Source: Sphingomonas echinoides
GTDB taxonomy: Bacteria; Pseudomonadota; Alphaproteobacteria; Sphingomonadales; Sphingomonadaceae
Reading direction: 5' to 3'
Length of the DNA: 64,000 nt
Assembly: GCF_029623395.1 (NCBI RefSeq)
Contig: NZ_JAPYKK010000010.1
Location: 59,343 to 123,342, forward strand
Shown: in pieces, positions 33,312 to 41,504 of the stretch
Layout: the number at the start of each line of letters is the position of its first letter
How positions within the stretch are numbered: the first letter of the stretch is position 1
Translations under genes and position numbers: made by a program
Notes under the pieces: model-generated
Seen by the model: only the letters and a program-made list of their open reading frames with translations
Database searches by the model: none
What the model was told of the DNA's origin: nothing

Positions 33312-35678
33312 GTGAAGATCCGATTTGCCGCATCCGCCGGGCGCAGCCTTGCGTTGCTCGCCGTCACCAGCCTCGGCCTGCCTGCGCCGCTTCTCGTCGC
33401 GCCCGCGATGGCGCAACAGCGGGGAGAAGCGGCGGAATCGCTCGCCGATCTGGTCAACCCGCTGATGGGGACCGATTCCACCTACGAACTGTCCTACGGT
33501 AACACCTATCCGGCGGTCGCGGTGCCGTGGGGGATGAACTTCTGGACCCCGGTGACCGGCAAGCCCGGCAGCGGCTGGGGCTATATGTACCATGATTTCA
33601 AGATCAACGGATTGAAGCAGACGCATCAGCCGAGCCCGTGGATGAACGATTACGCTGCCTTCTCGCTGTTCGCGGAAACCGGCCCGCTCAAGATCAAGGA
33701 AGACGAGCGCGCGAGCTGGTACAGCCACAAGGCGGAGACGAGCCACCCGTACAATTACAAGGTCTATCTCGCGGATTATGACGTCACCGCCGAGGTGACG
33801 CCGACCAACCGCGCCGCGCAATTCCGCTTCACCTTCCCCAAGAGCGACGACGCGCACATTCTGCTCGACGGGCTGGCGGGCGGGTCGATGGTCAAGATCG
33901 ACGCGGCCAACCGGCGGATCACCGGCTATGTCCGCAACAACCACGGCGGCGTGCCCGACAATTTCCACAATTACTTCGTCGCGCAGTTCGACCACGACTT
34001 CAGCGTCAGCCGGACCTGGGACGATAATTGGCAGATCGGCGCGGACACCACGCGCGAAGGCGGCCATGTCGGCGCGGTCGTCAGCTTCAAGACGCGTGAC
34101 GGCGAGCAGGTCGGCGTCAAGGTCGCTTCGTCCTTCATCAGCGCGGAACAGGCGCAGCGCAATCTCGACAGCGAAGTCGGCCGCGACAGCTTCGCCGCGA
34201 CCGAAGCCAAGGCGAAGGCCGCGTGGGAGAAGGAACTCGGAATCATCCGGGTGAGCGACCCCAGTCTCGACAACAAGCGCACCTTCTATTCGGCGATGTA
34301 CCGGATGCTGCTGTTCCCGCGGCAGTTCCACGAGATCGATGCGCGCGGTACGATGGTCCATTACAGCCCGTATGACGGCAAGGTCCACGACGGGCCGATG
34401 TATACCGACAACGGCTTCTGGGACACGTGGCGCGCGGTCTTCCCGTATTTCGCGCTCGTCCGGCCTGAACTTGACGGCCAGATCATGCAGGGGCTGGCGA
34501 ACGCTTACAAGGAAGGCGGCTGGCTTCCCGAATGGATGAGCCCGGGCCAGCGCGACGTGATGATCGGGTCAAACTCGGCGAACATCATCGCGGACGCCTA
34601 TCTGGAGGGCGTGCGCGGGTTCGACGTCGAGACGCTGTACGAGGCGATGGTCAAGAACGCGACCACCTCGGAAAGGCGACCGAAGGACAAGAAGGGCAAT
34701 GTCGTCAGCGCGGTCGGGCGCGAGGGCGTCGAATGGTATAACAAGCTCGGCTATGTGCCCTATGACGTCGGCATCAACGAGAGCGCCGCGCGCACGCTCG
34801 AATATGCGACCGCCGACTTCTCGCTGTCGCGGCTCGCCGCTGCGCTCGGCAAGACCGAGGATGCCCAGAAATACGCCGCGCGGGCGCAGAATTACCGCAA
34901 GCTCTACGACGCGCAATCCGGCTGGATGCGCGGCCGCAACAAGGACGGCAGCTGGATGCAGCCGTTCAACCCCTACGCCTGGGGGGATGCCTTCACCGAG
35001 GGGAATGCGCTGCACTACAGCTTCTCGGCGATGCAGGATGTGCAGGGGCTGATCGACCTGCAGGGCGGCGACCGCAAGTTCACCGACAAGCTCGATTCGA
35101 TCTTCACGCTGCCGCCGGTGTTCGACGACAGCTATTACGGATCGGTGATCCACGAGACGCGCGAAATGCAGATCGTCGACATGGGGCAATATGCGCACGG
35201 CAATCAGCCGATCCAGCACATGACCTATCTGTACGACTGGGCCGGGCAGCCGTGGAAGACGCAAGGCCATGTCCGCGATGTGATGGCAAAGCTCTATTCG
35301 GCGACACCGGACGGCTATCCGGGCGACGAGGACAATGGCCAGACGTCGGCCTGGTACGTCTTTTCCGCAATGGGCTTTTATCCGGTGACCCCGACGGTCG
35401 GCCAATATGCGATCGGAAGCCCGCTGTTCCGATCGGTCCGGCTAACCATGCCGGGGGGCAAGGTGCTGACGATCGAGGCCCCCAACAACGGGCCGAAGAA
35501 CGTCTACATCCAGTCGGTGACGCTGAACGGCAAGCCGCACGACAAGCCGTGGCTGTCGCGCGCTGCCTTGCAGGCAGGCGGGACGCTGCGTTTCGTGATG
35601 GGGCCGACCCCCAACACGCGCTGGGGCACCGCCAAGGCGAACGCGCCTTTCTCGATGAGCGCGCCCGTAGCGCGCTGA
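33312..35678 (+). CDS. GH92 alpha-mannosidase (first copy)
   Basis: The 788-residue exported protein matches GH92, which removes alpha-mannose with calcium. It begins with a signal peptide (ending APAMA) and LVNPLMGTDSTYELSYGNTYPAV, the usual opening. It then has TYPAVAVPWGMNFWTP, DNGFWDTWRAVFPYF, and late parts YAHGNQPIQHMTYLYDWAG and YPGDEDNGQTSAWYVFSAMGFYPVTP, which hold the catalytic acid and base region. The start is GTG 33312 with GGAGA upstream. It is the third gene of the glycan run and is followed 25 bases later by a GH125 gene. Confidence 0.93.
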   Translation: MKIRFAASAGRSLALLAVTSLGLPAPLLVAPAMAQQRGEAAESLADLVNPLMGTDSTYELSYGNTYPAVAVPWGMNFWTPVTGKPGSGWGYMYHDFKINGLKQTHQPSPWMNDYAAFSLFAETGPLKIKEDERASWYSHKAETSHPYNYKVYLADYDVTAEVTPTNRAAQFRFTFPKSDDAHILLDGLAGGSMVKIDAANRRITGYVRNNHGGVPDNFHNYFVAQFDHDFSVSRTWDDNWQIGADTTREGGHVGAVVSFKTRDGEQVGVKVASSFISAEQAQRNLDSEVGRDSFAATEAKAKAAWEKELGIIRVSDPSLDNKRTFYSAMYRMLLFPRQFHEIDARGTMVHYSPYDGKVHDGPMYTDNGFWDTWRAVFPYFALVRPELDGQIMQGLANAYKEGGWLPEWMSPGQRDVMIGSNSANIIADAYLEGVRGFDVETLYEAMVKNATTSERRPKDKKGNVVSAVGREGVEWYNKLGYVPYDVGINESAARTLEYATADFSLSRLAAALGKTEDAQKYAARAQNYRKLYDAQSGWMRGRNKDGSWMQPFNPYAWGDAFTEGNALHYSFSAMQDVQGLIDLQGGDRKFTDKLDSIFTLPPVFDDSYYGSVIHETREMQIVDMGQYAHGNQPIQHMTYLYDWAGQPWKTQGHVRDVMAKLYSATPDGYPGDEDNGQTSAWYVFSAMGFYPVTPTVGQYAIGSPLFRSVRLTMPGGKVLTIEAPNNGPKNVYIQSVTLNGKPHDKPWLSRAALQAGGTLRFVMGPTPNTRWGTAKANAPFSMSAPVAR

Positions 35679-35703
35679 CCTGACAACGGAACGGGAGACT
35701 GAC

Positions 35704-37128
35704 ATGAATCGTCGGGACATCATCGCGGGCGCTGGCGCGCTCGCGGTTGCAGCGGCGGTCCCCGCTCGCGCGGCGACGGCTGCCTATGGATCGAAGCGGC
35801 CGCCGGTCAGCGCGCGCCGCTTTACGAGCAAGGCGGTCGAGGCGGAGATCCGCGCGGTGAAGGCGCGGATCGCCGACCCCGAACTCGCCTGGATGTTCGA
35901 GAATTGCTACCCCAACACGCTCGACACGACGGTCAAGCTGTCGACGATCGACGGCAAACCCGACGCTTTCGTCATCACCGGGGACATCGACGCTTTGTGG
36001 CTGCGCGACAGTTCGGCGCAGATGCAGACCTACGTACACCTCGCCCCGCGCGATGCCGATCTGCGCCGTGTGTTCCACGGGTTGATCCAGCGACAGGCAC
36101 GCTGCATCCTGATCGATTCCTACGCCAATGCCTTCATGGAGGATCCGGGCGCGAAGTCGTCACTCGGCGCGGTGTCCGACAAGACCGAGATGAAGCCCGG
36201 CGTGGCGGAGCGGAAATGGGAGATCGACTCGCTTTGCTATCCGATGCGGCTGGCGCATTCTTACTGGACCGCCACGCGCGACAACGCCCCGTTCGACGCG
36301 CTGTGGGCGCAGGCGATGGCGCGCGCGGTCGCCACCTTCCGCGAACAGCAGCGCAAGGACGGGCCGGGGCCTTACCACTTCCAGCGTGTCGACCCGTCGC
36401 CGACCGAGACGCTGATGCTCGGCGGATATGGCGCGCCGACGCGCAAGGTCGGGCTGATCCATTCGATGTTCCGTCCGTCGGACGACGCGACGGTGCTGCC
36501 GTTCTTGATCCCCTCCAACCTGTTCGCCGTCTCCGCGCTGCGGATGCTGGCGCAGGTCCACCAGGAAGCGCGTGGCGACGCCACCGCGGCGCGGGACTGT
36601 CTCGCGCTTGCCGCGGAAGTCGAGGCGGCCCTTGTCGCGCATGGCCGGATGTCGGACGGGCAGGGCGGAACGATCTGGGCATATGAGGCGGATGGTTTCG
36701 GCAGCACGCTGTTCATGGATGACGCCAACGTCCCGAGCCTGTGCGGCCTTGCGTTGCTTGGCGCCGCGGACCGTGCGGACCCGTTGTTCCGCCGGACAGC
36801 GGCGCAGGCGTGGAGCCCGCGCAACCCGTTCTTCTTCGAAGGCAGCGCCGCGAAGGGCATTGGCGGGCCGCACATCGGGTTCGACATGATCTGGCCGATG
36901 TCGATCATGGTCCATGCGCGCAACAGCGACGACGATGCGGTGGTCCGGCAATGCCTGCGCTGGCTGAAAACCACGCATGCGGGCACCGGCTTCATGCATG
37001 AGAGCTTCCACAAGGACGACCCCGCCAAGTTCACGCGACCGTGGTTCGCCTGGGCCAACGGACTGTTCGGTGAGCTGATCCTCGACACGCTGCGGCGCAA
37101 GCCCGCGCTGCTGGCCGAGCGGCTTTAG
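35704..37128 (+). CDS. GH125 exo-alpha-1,6-mannosidase
   Basis: The 474-residue protein begins with a Tat-type signal (NRRDIIAGAGALAV...ARA). It matches GH125: LDTTVKL, ITGDIDALWLRDSSAQMQTY with the catalytic Asp, CILIDSYANAFM, RKWEIDSLCYPMRLAHSYW, and FHKDDPAKFTRPWFAWANGLFGEL near the end. GH125 enzymes are metal-independent and cut alpha-1,6-linked mannose. With two GH92 enzymes it can take apart N-glycan or yeast-type mannan arms. An AACGGGAGA ribosome site precedes the ATG at 35704. The next gene begins 55 bases later. Confidence 0.93.
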   Translation: MNRRDIIAGAGALAVAAAVPARAATAAYGSKRPPVSARRFTSKAVEAEIRAVKARIADPELAWMFENCYPNTLDTTVKLSTIDGKPDAFVITGDIDALWLRDSSAQMQTYVHLAPRDADLRRVFHGLIQRQARCILIDSYANAFMEDPGAKSSLGAVSDKTEMKPGVAERKWEIDSLCYPMRLAHSYWTATRDNAPFDALWAQAMARAVATFREQQRKDGPGPYHFQRVDPSPTETLMLGGYGAPTRKVGLIHSMFRPSDDATVLPFLIPSNLFAVSALRMLAQVHQEARGDATAARDCLALAAEVEAALVAHGRMSDGQGGTIWAYEADGFGSTLFMDDANVPSLCGLALLGAADRADPLFRRTAAQAWSPRNPFFFEGSAAKGIGGPHIGFDMIWPMSIMVHARNSDDDAVVRQCLRWLKTTHAGTGFMHESFHKDDPAKFTRPWFAWANGLFGELILDTLRRKPALLAERL

Positions 37129-37158
37129 GACGGGCGCATCGGATGCGGTTGCAAAACA

Positions 37159-37170
37159 TGAAACTGTTTC
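37159..37170. promoter_or_regulatory. LacI-type operator-like palindrome
   Basis: TGAAACTGTTTC contains an 11-base palindrome (GAAAC-T-GTTTC) between the GH125 and second GH92 genes. It resembles LacI-family operators (TGAAAC-N-GTTTCA). No LacI regulator is coded in the window. Confidence 0.35.
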
Positions 37171-37183
37171 GAGGAATCTGGAT

Positions 37184-39502
37184 ATGGTGACCGCCAATCG
37201 TCGCCAGTTGCTTGGCGGGGCTGGGCTGAGCGCGCTTGCAGCGGCCATCCCGGGCGGGGCGTACGCCCGCCCCGCGGCAGGCAAGCCCGACCTGTTCATC
37301 GGGACCGGTGGGCATGGCCATACCTATCCCGGCGCCGTGTTGCCCTTCGGCATGGTGCAGATCGGGCCGGACACCGACAACAGCCGCTGGGATTCCTGCT
37401 CGGGATACCACAAGGGCGACTCCTCGATCATGGGGTTCAGCCACACCCATTTGTCGGGCACCGGGATCGGCGACATGCTCGACGTGCTCGTCGTTCCCGC
37501 GCGGGGGCCGTTGAAGCTTCAGCCCGGATCGCTCGAGCAGCCCGAGACGGGCTATCGTCAGCGGTATGTCGATGAGGTTGCCGAGCCTGGCTATTATCGG
37601 GTCCAGCTTGCCAACGGCGTGGCCGTGGAACTGACCGCGACCGAGCGGACCGGACTGCATCGCTACCGCTTTCCGGCGGGCCCGGGCCATATCCTGATCG
37701 ACTTCGCGCATCGGACGATCGATTCGTGGGACAAGGGCGTGGTGATCGACCAAGCGTCGCTCGCGCTGGAAGAAGACGGGACACTGACCGGAAGCCGGAG
37801 TGTCCACCGTTGGGCGAAGGGTCGACGGATCCATTTCGCGCTCAAACTTTCTCGCAAGCCGGACCGAGTCGCGTTCTTTGGGGACGGGGATGCGGCGGCG
37901 CCCCTTGGTGCGCGGAGCGTCGCGGGCAACCAGTTGAAGGTCGCGCTGTTCTTCGACGAGGCGGGCGGCGCGCCGATCCTGATCAAGACCGGGATTTCCG
38001 CAGTCGACGTGGCCGGGGCCAAGGGGGCGCTCGCGGCCGAAGCGCCGGGCTGGCCGTTCGACACGGCACGGCGCGCCGCACGCGCGCGTTGGGCGAAGCA
38101 GCTCGGCTGCGTCCGCGCCGAGGGCGGGACACCGGCGCAGCGCACCATCCTCGCCAGCGCGCTCTACCATTGCTTCCTCTCGCCGACGCTCTTCACCGAT
38201 CATGACGGCCGGTATGTCGGCATGGATCGCGCGGTGCATCAGGCCCCGGCGGACTCGCCCGCGTTCAGCACCTATTCGACCTGGGATACCTATCGCGCCT
38301 TCCATCCGCTGCTGACGCTGATCCAGCCCGAACGCGCCACGATGTTCGCGCGCGACCTGATCCGCCAGACGCAGCAAAGCCCTTATGGGCCACCCGTCTG
38401 GCAATTGCAGGGCGTCGAGACCGGCACGATGATCGGCTGGCATTCGGTCGTGATCCTGGCGGAGGCGCACGCAAAGGGGATCAAGGCGGACTACGCCGCC
38501 GCCTGGCCCAACATCCGGCGGCGCGCCTTCGACCGCGCTTTTGCCGATACCGACGCATCGCTGGGGCGGGGCTATTATTACGATCTGGGCTATGTCCCTG
38601 CGGACAAGATCTGGGAATCGGTCAGCCGCACGCAGGAATATGCGTATGACGACTGGGCGATGGCCGCGCTGGCGGATGCGGCGGGGGCGACGGACGATGC
38701 GGCGGTGCTGCGGCGGCGGAGCGGCAATTACCGCAACGTGCTCGATCCCACGATCGGCTTTGCCCGGCCGCGCTTTGCCGACGGCAGCTGGTGGCAGGAC
38801 TATGATCCGATCCAGCTCGGCCATGCCCCCGACAAGTACCGCGACTATACCGAGACCAACGGATGGCAGGCGACCGTTCTCAACCAGCACGATGTCTACG
38901 GCCTGATCGCGCATTTCGGCGGCGACGCGGCGTTCGAGCGCAAGCTGGATGCGCTGTTCACCGCGCCCTCGACCCTGCCCAGGAACGCGCCGCCGGACAT
39001 CAGTGGGCTGCTGGGGCAATATGCGCATGGCAACGAGCCCGACCAGCACGCCGCCTATCTGTACGCCTACGCCGGTGCACCTTGGAAAACCCAGGCGATG
39101 GTCCGGCGGCTGCTGACCGAAATGTACAAGGATGATCCGGACGGCGTGATCGGCAACGACGATTGCGGGCAGACCAGCGCGTGGTTCGTGCTGAGCGCAC
39201 TCGGCTTCTATCCGGTCGATCCGGTCAGCGCCGTGTATGTGTTGGGATCGCCGCTGTTCGATCGGGTAGAGGTCGACGTGGCGCCGGGCCGTACATTGCG
39301 GGTCGTCGCGCGCGGCAATGCGGCGGACCGGCCGTACGTGCAGTCGGTCCAGTGGAACGGACGGCCATGGAGTCGCAACTGGATCGCGCATGCGGATCTG
39401 GTCAAGGGCGGCACACTGACGTTCGAAATGGGTGCCACGCCATCGCGCTTCGGGGCCGCGAAGGAAGACCGTCCGCCGTCCTTTGGACGCATACCGATTT
39501 AA
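37184..39502 (+). CDS. GH92 alpha-mannosidase (second copy)
   Basis: The 772-residue protein has a Tat-type signal (NRRQLLGGAGLSAL...AYA) and a GH92 body. It opens with LFIGTGGHGHTYPGAVLPFGMVQIGPDT, then GYHKGDSSIMGFSHTHLSGTG. STWDTYRAFHPLLTL, YAHGNEPDQHAAYLYAYAGAPW and DDCGQTSAWFVLSALGFYPVDP follow. It belongs to a different GH92 branch from the first copy: the HTYPGAV and FSHTHLSGTG forms are those common in alpha-1,2- or alpha-1,3-mannosidases. It shares the late HGNxPxQH and NDxGQxSAW motifs. The two copies likely act on different linkages. Export by Tat implies folding before export. Confidence 0.93.
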   Translation: MVTANRRQLLGGAGLSALAAAIPGGAYARPAAGKPDLFIGTGGHGHTYPGAVLPFGMVQIGPDTDNSRWDSCSGYHKGDSSIMGFSHTHLSGTGIGDMLDVLVVPARGPLKLQPGSLEQPETGYRQRYVDEVAEPGYYRVQLANGVAVELTATERTGLHRYRFPAGPGHILIDFAHRTIDSWDKGVVIDQASLALEEDGTLTGSRSVHRWAKGRRIHFALKLSRKPDRVAFFGDGDAAAPLGARSVAGNQLKVALFFDEAGGAPILIKTGISAVDVAGAKGALAAEAPGWPFDTARRAARARWAKQLGCVRAEGGTPAQRTILASALYHCFLSPTLFTDHDGRYVGMDRAVHQAPADSPAFSTYSTWDTYRAFHPLLTLIQPERATMFARDLIRQTQQSPYGPPVWQLQGVETGTMIGWHSVVILAEAHAKGIKADYAAAWPNIRRRAFDRAFADTDASLGRGYYYDLGYVPADKIWESVSRTQEYAYDDWAMAALADAAGATDDAAVLRRRSGNYRNVLDPTIGFARPRFADGSWWQDYDPIQLGHAPDKYRDYTETNGWQATVLNQHDVYGLIAHFGGDAAFERKLDALFTAPSTLPRNAPPDISGLLGQYAHGNEPDQHAAYLYAYAGAPWKTQAMVRRLLTEMYKDDPDGVIGNDDCGQTSAWFVLSALGFYPVDPVSAVYVLGSPLFDRVEVDVAPGRTLRVVARGNAADRPYVQSVQWNGRPWSRNWIAHADLVKGGTLTFEMGATPSRFGAAKEDRPPSFGRIPI

Positions 39503-39712
39503 GTACTCCATCGAGGACGGTGCCAACTGCTGCGTTTGGTAACCGCTTCGCCCTTCTGGAGGATTGAATTAGGTAAGTTGGTTAATTAAACAGAGGTATC
39601 GTTTTGGTATTCAGGCCACTCAAGTGTGAACAGGTTGCGGAATTCATATGCAGGTAGCGTTTACGATCCAGGTTTCCGCGCGAGCGATGGAAGCGTGACG
39701 GTTCCGGCGGGA

Positions 39713-40624
39713 ATGTCGACGCTCAGGGCTGGCATTGAACTTGGCGGGACCAAGTGTGTCTGCACCTTGGCACAGGCAACCGGCGAGATCGTCGACCAGT
39801 CTACCGTTCCGACCCGGCATCCGGACGAAACCCTCCCTGCGATCGTCGCGACGCTAGAGCGCTGGTCGGCCACCTCCGGCTTCGGGGCGTTGGGAATTGC
39901 TTCGTTCGGGCCGATCGAACTCAACGCCGCGTCCCCCCGTTTCGGACAGATTGGCGCGACCACCAAGCCGGGCTGGCGCGGGACCGACGTCCGCGCGATC
40001 TTGTCCGAACGGTTCGACGTGCCGGTCGGGTTCGATACCGACGTCAATGGGGCGGCGCTGGCCGAAATGGCGTGGGGGTGTGCGCAGGGGTTGGCGGACT
40101 TTGCGTATGTCACGGTCGGCACCGGTGTCGGGGTCGGTCTGGTCGTCCATGGATTGCCGACCCGTGGGATCGGGCATAGCGAATTGGGGCATATCCGCGT
40201 GCCGCGGCTCGCGGGCGATACCGTCCCGAGCTTTTGCCATTTCCACGATGATTGCGTCGAAGGACTCGCTTCCGGATCCGCGCTGGCGTTGCGATTGGGC
40301 GGCCGCGCGACGGGCGATCTGGCCGAGGACGATCCGGTCTGGGTTCCGGTCATCCACACGATTGCGGTCATGTGTCATACGATCGTCTGCACGACCGGAC
40401 CGCACCGGATCGCGATCGGGGGTGGCGTGGTGACCGGGCAGCCGCATCTGCTCGAACGGATCGAGGCGGCGTTGGTCGCCAGCCTGAATGGGTACATGAC
40501 CTTGCCCGAGGACGGCCCGTACATCATCGCGCCGGCGCTGGGGGACAAGGCGGGTCCGCTCGGGTCGATCGCAGTCGCCAATCTTGCAGCGACCACCGCG
40601 ACCCGGTCGCTCGCAATGGCGTAA
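39713..40624 (+). CDS. ROK family sugar kinase (fructokinase/mannokinase-like)
   Basis: The 303-residue protein has the ROK opening RAGIELGGTKCVCTLA, a DTDVNGAALAEMAWG segment, and a zinc-site region with GHIRV followed by SFCHFHDDCVEGLASGSAL, close to Bacillus fructokinase (CPYHGDCLEGLA). VGTGVGVGLVV and GGGVV form the late phosphate-binding part. It probably phosphorylates fructose or mannose released by the upstream mannosidases. The start is ATG 39713, which sits just before the family opening. A GTG at 39626 would add 29 residues of no similarity. The upstream gap of 210 bases may hold a separate promoter (GTTGGTTAATTAAAC near 39578). Confidence 0.87.
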   Translation: MSTLRAGIELGGTKCVCTLAQATGEIVDQSTVPTRHPDETLPAIVATLERWSATSGFGALGIASFGPIELNAASPRFGQIGATTKPGWRGTDVRAILSERFDVPVGFDTDVNGAALAEMAWGCAQGLADFAYVTVGTGVGVGLVVHGLPTRGIGHSELGHIRVPRLAGDTVPSFCHFHDDCVEGLASGSALALRLGGRATGDLAEDDPVWVPVIHTIAVMCHTIVCTTGPHRIAIGGGVVTGQPHLLERIEAALVASLNGYMTLPEDGPYIIAPALGDKAGPLGSIAVANLAATTATRSLAMA

Positions 40625-40640
40625 TCGCAGCGGGATTGCC

Positions 40641-41420
40641 TTACAGTCGCTCGTCGTTCTGGACGAGGTGATCGGCGATCTGGCGTGCCGCGGCGAGCGC
40701 CATGTCCGCGACGTCCTTGGCGGGATGCACCGGCTGGCGGCGTTCCAGATACGGGACGGTGAGCGCGGCGGCGGCGGCGTTGCCGCGCAGGATCGGGACC
40801 GAAATGTCGGTCACGCCGGCAATCAGCGGGCTGGGGCGTTGCTCCAGTCCAGCCTCGCGGACGTCCTTTGCCAGAGCACGGAAGGCTGCGAGCGCGTCCG
40901 GCGTTAGCGACGGTTCGAACAGCGTCTCCCAGCGGTCCCGCACGGCCTCGCTCTGGAAGGCGTACAGCACTGCCCCCGAGGCGGTGGAGGGGAGGGCGCG
41001 GCGGTAGCCGACCCGAACCGAGAAGCCGAGGTGGTCGCCCGATTCGACGCGCGCCACGACCACCATCTCGCCGCGGCTGTGCAGCGCGAGATGGCACGAT
41101 TCACCACTGTCCTGAACCAGTTGCCGCATCACCGGCAGCGCCAGTTCGACCAGATTACGAGTCCGCGGCTGCCGCATCCCCAGCGAGAACAGCCGATCGG
41201 TCAGCCGGAACCCCTCGGACCCCGGATCCTGTTCGATATAGCCGCGAAACTGGAGCACCTGCACCATCCGGTGCAATTCCCCGCGCGACCGATCGAGCCG
41301 GTCGGCGATCGCGGAGAACGGCATCGGATCGCGCGCGTCGGCAAGCAACTCGAGGATATCGAGCCCCTTTTCCAGGGCGGGCGCCTTGTACCGGCGTGCC
41401 TCGTCTGCTGCGTCGTCCAT
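40641..41420 (-). CDS. IclR family transcription regulator
   Basis: The 259-residue regulator has an N-terminal winged helix (about 15-75: ALEKGLDILELLADARDPMPFSAIADRL, then SRGELHRMVQVLQFRGYI). An effector-binding domain follows, with ESCHLALHSRGEMVVVARVESGDHLGFSVRVG and PSTASGAVLYAF. The late DISVPILRGNAAAAALTVPYL is typical of IclR. Such proteins bind sugars or organic acids and act as repressors or activators. It lies at the end of the minus-strand set lldD, GH31, iclR (84-base gap after GH31) and converges on the ROK gene. It probably controls part of this region; the effector is unknown. Confidence 0.9.
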   Translation of the reverse strand: MDDAADEARRYKAPALEKGLDILELLADARDPMPFSAIADRLDRSRGELHRMVQVLQFRGYIEQDPGSEGFRLTDRLFSLGMRQPRTRNLVELALPVMRQLVQDSGESCHLALHSRGEMVVVARVESGDHLGFSVRVGYRRALPSTASGAVLYAFQSEAVRDRWETLFEPSLTPDALAAFRALAKDVREAGLEQRPSPLIAGVTDISVPILRGNAAAAALTVPYLERRQPVHPAKDVADMALAAARQIADHLVQNDERL

Positions 41421-41504
41421 GATCGTTCCCGGTTTGCCCGTGGCAGGGCGCGACTTTAGCGTAGCGTGGCGAAAGCGCACCAGCCGCGCCTCCACCGGGT
41501 GCTG

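Noticed and set aside
37031..39526. Open frame of about 830 codons opposite the second GH92 gene
   Set aside because: Same antisense effect; the plus-strand GH92 reading has clear family motifs along its full length.
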